Of a stretch of DNA of 64,000 nucleotides, positions 58,195 to 64,000 are shown one piece after another (the stretch's first letter is position 1; each line of letters begins with the position of its first letter). The notes beneath the pieces were generated by a model that was not told the DNA's origin, searched no databases, and saw nothing but the letters and a program-made list of their open reading frames with translations. A program made the translations under genes and the position numbers. The stretch comes from Neolewinella agarilytica (lineage in GTDB: Bacteria; Bacteroidota; Bacteroidia; Chitinophagales; Saprospiraceae), in the NCBI RefSeq assembly GCF_900110645.1, contig NZ_FOFB01000012.1:1-64000 (forward strand). The letters are read 5' to 3'.

Positions 58195-60600
58195 CTACCG
58201 CACCACAAACCGGGCCATTGCCCCTCTATTCTTACCTTCCGCTATCCGAATCAGGTAAACCCCGGGTACCAGACCCGGCAGTTGATACTGCCCGTCCGAC
58301 ATCGGGGCTAAACCCGATAGCCTGCGGCCATCCATGGCCATCAAGTCGATCTTTGCACCTGCGGCTGCGCCTTGGATACGTATCATCTGCTGAGAGGCCA
58401 TCGGGTTGGGGAATATCTTCATGTCATCTGCGTTTGCCGCTGGAATCTCTACCACTACCGGGCCAAACAGCTGCTGACTGCTGTCAAAATCCTGGACCCG
58501 TAAGCGATAATACATGTATTGATCGGGGAAGCGGTAGGCAGACTCATCCACCAAGGTATACGCCGCCCCGGATGCCTGATTCCGCGCAGCAACCGAACCT
58601 ATGACAACAAAGGTTCGGCCGCCGTCAACGGAGCGTTCAAGGAGAAAGTTTTGGGTGTTTTCTTCTGAGGTAGTTTTCCAGTTGAGAGACACTGTTTTAC
58701 CCGAATCGGTAGCGGTGAAAGAAAGGAGAGAGACGGGGAGAGCGAGACAATTGTTTTCCACAACAGTTTGACTTTCACAATTAAGGGCATTGCCCTGAAT
58801 GTCAACCGCCGTGCCCGAACCGTCCAGAAAAGTACAGACGGTTTCAATGGCGCAGTTGCTCAGCAGCGGGTTGTCTCGAATGACTAAAGCCGCCGTGCCC
58901 GGAGCACCGTTTGATGTCGCGATGATCGTCGCCTGATCCAGATTATTAAGCGTAGATATGTCGGACAGCAAATCATTATTCAAGATGCGCAGCCCCGCGT
59001 TAATGTTTTCCAGCGTTTCAAGGCCCGCCAGGGAAGTCAGCATATCATTGTTGTCAATTGTCAAACCATCAAAAGAGAAACGAAGACTGGAAAAATCGGC
59101 GAGATCCGGAAGGCTGGGATTTGTTATAATCTGCAGGACATCCCCTACCGTAACAAGGTTAGAAAAGCCAGACATATCCTCCAGCAAGGGGTTAAAACGA
59201 ATGACCGCACTATTGGCGACTGAAGAAACATTGGTAAAGCTGGAAATTCTTTCCAGTACCGGATTGAAGGCGATGTCAAGACGACCACCAAGCTTGTGCA
59301 GACTGGACAAACTACTCAGGTCGACGATGGCCGTATTACGAATGTCCAAATCTCCATTGATGGAGTCTAGCATAGTCAGGCCCGAAAGGCTGTTCAGGTT
59401 TGGGGCATTGAGTATGCGGAGCACTCCGATCTGACGAAGGTTGCTCAGTGCATTCAGATTCGTAATAGGCGTAGCGGAGGTACTGCGACTCATGGGTTCG
59501 TCGACAATGATTTCTCCCAGAAAGTGGCGGCAACTTCCGTAAGTGGCGGTGAAGGCATCCACTTCCTCCTGGGTGGTGAAAGTTTCGATGGCGTTTTCTC
59601 CACAGTCAAAATTACAAGCTGCTTCTATCTGAGCCACGTCAGCACAGCCCGCAGCATTCCCGGAAATATCTACTTGACCAAATTGACCTCCCTGAGCAAT
59701 TTGATCACAGACCGGATTGTAAGCACAGCTAGCTAGTTGGCTATTGTTTCTCAACACTAGTAGCGTGCCAATAATCAAGTCAGGCGAAAGACCCTCAAGG
59801 TTGGTAAGCCCATCATTGTCCTGCAGGTCGAGTTTACCAAGAATGCTGGTTAAATTCCCCATTCCGGTGAGATCAGTCAAAGCATCACAGTTCGCAACCT
59901 CGACAATCGTTGCGTTGGTCATGCCCGATAAGCCGTTCAGGTTATTTAGCAAGGGGTTATCTTCTATCGTTGCCTGAATACCTTCGTTTCCTGGGTTCCA
60001 GGACGCTGTTACGTTGGTAAGTGCATCGATATTCGTTAGCAGGGCGTTTCCTCTTATCTCGATGAAAGTAACTGCGGCCAGATTGTCCAAACCCGCAAGA
60101 TTGGTCAGTTTACCAAGGCCGGTAACTTTCAGGTCCCGACAGCCCGTAATGCCGCTTAAGCTGCTGAGCGAAGTTACTTCCGGTAGGTCTTGTAAGGATA
60201 CTGATCTGGACGACGGTGAGATGGCCATCCCAGTCAAAGGCGAAAGATCAGCCAGTAGCGGATTAGTCGAAATGGTTAGCCGTTGAGATTGACAAGGATT
60301 CTGCCCCAGAAAGGTCAGGTTACTAAGGCCGGAGATATCGGTAAGCAAAGGATTATTAATAATTGAAAGCGCATTGGTGATCCCCGTCACTCCACTCAAT
60401 GCGTCCAGGTTGGTGATGTCCGATGCATTAAAGAGGTCGCCGATGGCGATACTGCCATCAAAAACGCCCGTATGGCTGAAGGCATCGACATCAGCTTGGG
60501 TCGTTAAGGTGACTCCGGTATTACAGCCTGTCTGGGCGTTGGCGGGCAGGGAAAGAGCAATGAGTAGTAAAAGTAAAAAAAGCAGTAGGGAGTGTTTCAT
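58195..60600 (-). CDS. T9SS-sorted receptor L-like/leucine-rich repeat protein
   Basis: The 801-residue protein has a signal peptide (end near LPANAQ) and two blocks of receptor L-domain-like leucine-rich repeats (about residues 30-320 and 340-620). Repeats such as LSIINNPLLTDISGLSNLTFL and LDIRNTAIVDLSSLSSLHKL are recurrent, each block ending in a Cys-containing cap. A fibronectin-like beta domain follows (SFTATDSGKTVSLNWKTTSEENT) and a type IX sorting domain (IFPNPMASQQM ... GVYLIRI). It is likely to be on the cell surface for adhesion or binding. A 17-bp repeat is read as GAAAGA inside the sorting domain. Confidence 0.85.
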   Translation of the reverse strand: MKHSLLLFLLLLLIALSLPANAQTGCNTGVTLTTQADVDAFSHTGVFDGSIAIGDLFNASDITNLDALSGVTGITNALSIINNPLLTDISGLSNLTFLGQNPCQSQRLTISTNPLLADLSPLTGMAISPSSRSVSLQDLPEVTSLSSLSGITGCRDLKVTGLGKLTNLAGLDNLAAVTFIEIRGNALLTNIDALTNVTASWNPGNEGIQATIEDNPLLNNLNGLSGMTNATIVEVANCDALTDLTGMGNLTSILGKLDLQDNDGLTNLEGLSPDLIIGTLLVLRNNSQLASCAYNPVCDQIAQGGQFGQVDISGNAAGCADVAQIEAACNFDCGENAIETFTTQEEVDAFTATYGSCRHFLGEIIVDEPMSRSTSATPITNLNALSNLRQIGVLRILNAPNLNSLSGLTMLDSINGDLDIRNTAIVDLSSLSSLHKLGGRLDIAFNPVLERISSFTNVSSVANSAVIRFNPLLEDMSGFSNLVTVGDVLQIITNPSLPDLADFSSLRFSFDGLTIDNNDMLTSLAGLETLENINAGLRILNNDLLSDISTLNNLDQATIIATSNGAPGTAALVIRDNPLLSNCAIETVCTFLDGSGTAVDIQGNALNCESQTVVENNCLALPVSLLSFTATDSGKTVSLNWKTTSEENTQNFLLERSVDGGRTFVVIGSVAARNQASGAAYTLVDESAYRFPDQYMYYRLRVQDFDSSQQLFGPVVVEIPAANADDMKIFPNPMASQQMIRIQGAAAGAKIDLMAMDGRRLSGLAPMSDGQYQLPGLVPGVYLIRIAEGKNRGAMARFVVR
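58355..58371 (+). repeat. Dispersed 17-bp repeat inside the T9SS sorting domain
   Basis: The copy has one change (CTG for CCG). It is antisense to the gene and is read as GAAAGA in a loop of the sorting domain. Confidence 0.85.
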
Positions 60601-60742
60601 GTGTTTGGTGCATTAAGTGATGAGTAGGGCAAAGCTCGTTTACCAAGCCTATAAGAACTAGTAACATTTGTTATCCAGGAAGCAGCTCAGGTGCGAAAAG
60701 AAAAAGGCTTTTCCTAAGAGATTTCAGTCCCAACTCTCCTCC

Positions 60743-60790
60743 TCCCCGGCCGGAGCCTTCCAAAAACAATTGCAAGCGTACGGCCGGGGA
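60743..60790. terminator. Inverted repeat downstream of the 60840 gene
   Basis: The 10-bp arms tccccggccg and cggccgggga are perfect, with 28 bp between. It lies 50 bp after the stop of the minus-strand gene; no T-run follows, so the terminator call is tentative. Confidence 0.4.
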
Positions 60791-60839
60791 AGCTAAATAG
60801 CGATAGGAACAAATACCGGGGAGGAATCACCAGGAAAAA

Positions 60840-61907
60840 TCAGGCCGCTGCTTGCAGCTTATTTCCTGTTTGTATTCCCTTGATGTCGGCTCCAGTAGCT
60901 AACGACCAGTCAGTGATAATTTCGGTCATCATCTCCCGGAATTCTCTAGTTGCTAGAGCTGCTTTAACCTGACCTGCACTATCAAAGTATCCAGCTTCAG
61001 TCAGTAGCATCCATTTCGACAACAAATCAGCTAGCTCAAAGAAACTACCAGATTTGGGGTTAGCGGGCAGCTTCACCTTTTGCCCCAGCTGAATCAACTT
61101 ATCTTCGGGGCTGCTAGCAGTTACGTTCAGGTCGTTCCATAAGGCGAAATCCTCTTTCTTCAAAGTATATTCAAACCAGGACATCATGGCTACCGCCGCA
61201 AACTCTTCCTGAGCAAGATTCTGCTTGTTCCGGCGATCTTTGAGCATATTCTTCAACTCCTTACTCAGCTTGGCGATGGAGGAAGGATCGGTACTGTTGG
61301 TTCCCGAGGTATTGGCTACGTTGATGATAGCACGGTGGATTTCAGCGAGCAAACGCTCTACCAGTTTCGAGAAGCCCGTATTAGCCTGAGTAGCCTTCCG
61401 AAAAGGATAGGGTTTATCCTGTTGAGTACCGTAGCCAAGGTCCATCCCAAACATGCGGTAGTAAGCATTGCGGCGGGTGGCTTCGGGGTCGGGGCGTACC
61501 TCGCTTCGGGTACTGAAGCTATAAAACCCTGACAGGTGGCGGAAAAATAGCATTTCTGTATTCCGCAGCCATTTCCTGGTATCCTTTGAAGGGAATGAGA
61601 GATCTTCCCCGCTGTGAAAGCCCTGCAGCACCCGGTAAAAAATTTGGACCATCCGGGTATTTTCCAGCATGTAGGCGTAGATGAGGTGGTGGTAGGTTGG
61701 ACAATAATCTTCCAAAGGAGTTGGTGTTTTATCTCCAGGTAAGGCGGTAAAGCCCGCTGGAAGGCGAGTCTTATTTTCTTCTTCATTAGCCTTTGCCAAC
61801 CTCCAAAACTCTTCCAGATAGTCAGCGATTTTTTGGGGGTGCTCCGTTAGAACCATTGCCTCGGAGGCGGGTTTCGTTACTCTTAGTTCGTTGATGATAC
61901 TAATCAT
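60840..61907 (-). CDS. Unrecognised 355-residue protein
   Basis: The protein is soluble and mostly helical: EHPQKIADYLEEFWRLAKANEEE, YCPTYHHLIYAYMLENTRMVQIFYRVLQG, LSKELKNMLKDRRNKQNLAQEEF. No signal peptide or catalytic motif is seen. It is the last gene of a minus-strand run with the small protein and the HEAGH protein (gaps 23 and 73 bp), so it probably works with these. The family is unknown to me. Confidence 0.65.
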   Translation of the reverse strand: MISIINELRVTKPASEAMVLTEHPQKIADYLEEFWRLAKANEEENKTRLPAGFTALPGDKTPTPLEDYCPTYHHLIYAYMLENTRMVQIFYRVLQGFHSGEDLSFPSKDTRKWLRNTEMLFFRHLSGFYSFSTRSEVRPDPEATRRNAYYRMFGMDLGYGTQQDKPYPFRKATQANTGFSKLVERLLAEIHRAIINVANTSGTNSTDPSSIAKLSKELKNMLKDRRNKQNLAQEEFAAVAMMSWFEYTLKKEDFALWNDLNVTASSPEDKLIQLGQKVKLPANPKSGSFFELADLLSKWMLLTEAGYFDSAGQVKAALATREFREMMTEIITDWSLATGADIKGIQTGNKLQAAA

Positions 61908-61930
61908 GGTTGAATCATTTATAGGTTTAA

Positions 61931-62179
61931 TTATTTGTCTGTATTAGTAGGTGAGGTCGCTTCTCCTGGAGCTTCTTCTTCTGGTTTGGATTCTGCTTCC
62001 GAAGACGCCTCTTGTGCAACACATTCACCTTTAAGTGCTTTGTCAAGCTTAGAAAAGGCCTTGGAAAAATCTGTTTCCTGGCTATTACTCGATGAGCCTT
62101 TTGCAGGAAAACGCTCATCCACTTTTTGAATGAGCCTATTGATTGCTTCGAGAAATTGAGTTTGTTCAGCTTTAGTCAT
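61931..62179 (-). CDS. Small acidic-tailed protein
   Basis: The 82-residue protein has a helical start (QTQFLEAINRLIQKVDERFP), a Ser-rich part and an acidic, Pro/Glu-rich disordered tail (EAESKPEEEAPGEATS). It starts and ends close to its neighbours on the same strand, which supports a real gene. It might be a chaperone or linker for one of them. No family is recognised. Confidence 0.55.
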   Translation of the reverse strand: MTKAEQTQFLEAINRLIQKVDERFPAKGSSSNSQETDFSKAFSKLDKALKGECVAQEASSEAESKPEEEAPGEATSPTNTDK

Positions 62180-62252
62180 TGCTGCTTGATTTATTGTTAA
62201 TTAGACCATTGGCTCGCGCTCAAACGAAAGCACTTGGTTATTAAGAGTGAGA

Positions 62253-63503
62253 TTACGTTGGCTGCGGCAGTTCGTACCTTATCGTAGTACCCAAGCGCTG
62301 AAACCAGCCATCCATTTCCAGGCGAAATCGTGCGGCCTGGCTAGGTTCGGACACCTGCTGATAGACGGAAAGGGCGAGTAAACTCAGCGTATTGGCGCGT
62401 AGCTTAGGGATTGACCAGTCGCTTACGGGGCCCTCCCGCGCCCGCCAGACCAGCAGACGGGAAGGATGCAAATGCTCCGGCGGCAAGTGGGCCAGCATCG
62501 ACTGCCCACCAAAAGACTGCATGGTCTGCTGCAATACGATATCAACGGCTACTTTGGCCTGCTCCTCGGCCTGAGCGAACAGTGCTCTCCAGTCGTCCGG
62601 AGCCTCGGAAAGTGGGTAAGCCGCTTTCCAGCTTGACTCCATTTCATCCCAGGGGCCAGCCCCATACACCGCCCGGCACATGGCGGTGCCAATCAGGGTT
62701 CTGACATAGGGAATGGGGTGCGGCGCGCCCGGGTGATAGTGAAAAACCATCCGGTTGCTTCCCGACAATACATCTTTGAGGGTCGCCACGGCAGCGTAGC
62801 CAGTAAAGATGAAAGCGAAGGCATCCGCAGCAATTTCTGAAGACCAGCTTGCCCATAGCCTCGCAACCTTCGGCCCGAAGCCACGCATGCCGGCTTGTAG
62901 CGCCCTGGCCAATTCCTCGTTCCAGCCAATCGCATAGGCAATCTGGTGGCCCGCTTCGTGGATCAGGGCGGTTGGCCGGTAGAGGTTGTGGCGCACGACC
63001 TTGATGATGGCAACGGGGTTAACACCTCGCCTATCCCACAATCGTAAGCCAGCTTTAAGGATCGAAGCCCCCAACCCCTTGTCCAGGTAAGTCATTACCG
63101 GCGGAACCAAATGCCCCAGCGGTTGCAGGCTTTTACGCATGGCTTCCCGGGCGATGTAATCCAGCGCCATCAGGTGGTTACCAGTGCGCAGATCCGTGCG
63201 GGTGTTGACGGCATCCCCGAAATAGTCCAGAGTAACTTCCGTTTGTAGGTATGACTTACGTAACTGCTGTAAAGCCTGCTGGCCTTCTCGCTCCGTCAGC
63301 GCACCACTTCGGGTCTTCTGAAGCAGACTATCCATTTGACTTTTCAGCACATTCAGGGAACCGTCCAGCCGGGAACGCAGGGCGTTTCCCGTAGACAACT
63401 CCACCAGCTCCCAGGCTGACTGAGCAGCGAGAGTATCCGGCGCATCCAGGCGATGGGTAGCAGCGTGCCAGTGTTCAATTTGCCGTAATAAATGGATATT
63501 CAT
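62253..63503 (-). CDS. HEAGH-motif putative zinc metallopeptidase
   Basis: The 416-residue protein has ALIHEAGHQIAYAIGW (His182, Glu183, His186) and, 37 residues further on, SSEIAADAFAFIF (Glu223, Asp227). HExxH with a downstream ExxxD is the gluzincin pattern, so a zinc protease is likely. The N-terminal 170 residues are helical (LRSRLDGSLNVLKSQMDSLL, REGQQALQQLRKSYLQ). There is no signal peptide. Its start codon overlaps the stop of the gene before by one base (TAATG). The substrate is unknown. Confidence 0.65.
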   Translation of the reverse strand: MNIHLLRQIEHWHAATHRLDAPDTLAAQSAWELVELSTGNALRSRLDGSLNVLKSQMDSLLQKTRSGALTEREGQQALQQLRKSYLQTEVTLDYFGDAVNTRTDLRTGNHLMALDYIAREAMRKSLQPLGHLVPPVMTYLDKGLGASILKAGLRLWDRRGVNPVAIIKVVRHNLYRPTALIHEAGHQIAYAIGWNEELARALQAGMRGFGPKVARLWASWSSEIAADAFAFIFTGYAAVATLKDVLSGSNRMVFHYHPGAPHPIPYVRTLIGTAMCRAVYGAGPWDEMESSWKAAYPLSEAPDDWRALFAQAEEQAKVAVDIVLQQTMQSFGGQSMLAHLPPEHLHPSRLLVWRAREGPVSDWSIPKLRANTLSLLALSVYQQVSEPSQAARFRLEMDGWFQRLGTTIRYELPQPT

Positions 63504-64000
63504 TACAGCGCATTTTTTCCGGGGAAGATGCGTAAATCGGGCGTTGGGATGGCGGGAATGACAATTCCGGTAATGTCTCCAACGCTTAATGGTTCACCAC
63601 GCTTCACCTTGAAGAAGGTCCGCAGCAAGGCCATGCCCGGCATATCGATAAAGACCAGGTGGAGGCTCAGTCCCTGGGCCGGATTTTCTTGTGACCGGAT
63701 GAAGTCGTCCCGCAAACGCCGCAAGTGATTCACCAGTGCTTTTTCCGCTTGCCGAACCAGCTTTTCCAGCAATCTCTCCATCAACTTCTTGAGCTGTTCT
63801 TTGGCAAAAGCAGCACCTGCCGCCAGGAGGCCGCCAAAGTGTTCTTCGAGGTAGCGTTCTTCGCTAAGTTCCATCACGACTTTCACCTTACGGCCAATGT
63901 CACGTAGTAGAATGCCGTTCAGAGCATCACGGATGGCGCTGCGGAAGGTTGTCGCAGCACCGAAGTAGTCTTCTGACCGCAGCCGCCGCGTGATTTCAGC
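63503..64000 (-). CDS. Unrecognised protein, N-terminus outside the window
   Basis: The frame is open to the right window edge (166 residues visible, starting AEITRRLRSEDYFGAA), so the start lies beyond 64000. It has a helical part (LGGLLAAGAAF-like GGLLAAGAAFAKEQLKKLMERL and AEKALVNHLRRLRDDFI), then strands LSLHLVFIDMPGMALLRTFFKV and a Pro-rich IPAIPTPDLRIFPG end. It is translationally coupled to the HEAGH protein. The function is unknown. Confidence 0.6.
   Translation of the reverse strand, partial: AEITRRLRSEDYFGAATTFRSAIRDALNGILLRDIGRKVKVVMELSEERYLEEHFGGLLAAGAAFAKEQLKKLMERLLEKLVRQAEKALVNHLRRLRDDFIRSQENPAQGLSLHLVFIDMPGMALLRTFFKVKRGEPLSVGDITGIVIPAIPTPDLRIFPGKNAL

Noticed and set aside
1-64000. 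rRNA and tRNA genes
   Set aside because: No cloverleaf with a TTCRA arm and no rRNA-like conserved blocks were recognised by eye; a covariance search could still find a tRNA.

Overview
The window comes from a Bacteroidota genome, most likely family Saprospiraceae (Lewinella-like). The grounds are two secreted proteins with type IX secretion sorting tails, signature families of the phylum (HYC_CC_PP, DUF5777, DUF3347, GDCCxxC, a CzcA fused to an outer-membrane factor, HMA-AraC regulators), promoters of the TTTG/TAnnTTTG kind and almost no Shine-Dalgarno sites. The assignment is by family knowledge, not by a 16S gene; no rRNA or tRNA was seen.

Left part (1-7.3 kb): a T9SS cupredoxin protein, then a plus-strand run for a periplasmic copper/cytochrome pathway: thioredoxin-like protein, cytochrome c fused to a PHM-like copper monooxygenase, two heme lipoproteins, an OB-fold protein, YceI and a DUF5777 beta-barrel. 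At 7.3-17.5 kb is a zinc/cadmium/cobalt export operon: His/Cys-rich sensor-like protein, CzcA-TolC fusion, CzcB, CDF-like transporter and an SPC-type P1B ATPase.

Middle part (17.6-39.9 kb, all minus strand): a long copper/silver/mercury resistance array. Read in the direction of transcription it holds an HYC_CC_PP protein, CusA, TolC, CusB, metal-binding lipoproteins, HMA chaperones, two HMA-AraC regulators, DUF3347 and DUF305 proteins, a multicopper oxidase fused to a CopB-like barrel, a 39-residue membrane peptide, CopB and CopA ATPases, and an ArsR-merTP-GDCCxxC mercury module with a visible operator palindrome.

Right part (40-58 kb): accessory DNA. A 4.2-kb AT-richer cassette (unknown protein, small protein, XRE regulator, RhuM, frameshifted membrane sensor) lies between two imperfect direct repeats of about 78 bp. 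Next to it are strongly C-biased genes for a half-length TolC, a TOPRIM-SF2 helicase fusion, an EEP nuclease, lipoproteins with a DPWD motif, a tyrosine recombinase fused to a P-loop ATPase and membrane tail, a YdjM-like hydrolase and a KilA-N protein. This looks like an integrated replication/recombination element without conjugation or capsid genes. The end (58-64 kb) has a T9SS leucine-rich protein and an unrecognised operon with an HEAGH metallopeptidase.

The most unusual aspect is the repeats. A 17-bp word, GCACCTGCGKCCGCGCC, occurs 17 times in both orientations, between genes and inside genes in five different reading frames, including signal peptides and a lipobox. A 49-51-bp hairpin with compensatory changes occurs four times just after stop codons. 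A third palindromic family is inserted in frame in the helicase, in part as an exact 102-bp tandem array. These look like an uptake-signal-like word, REP-like elements and protein-coding palindromic elements, which I do not know to be described for this group.
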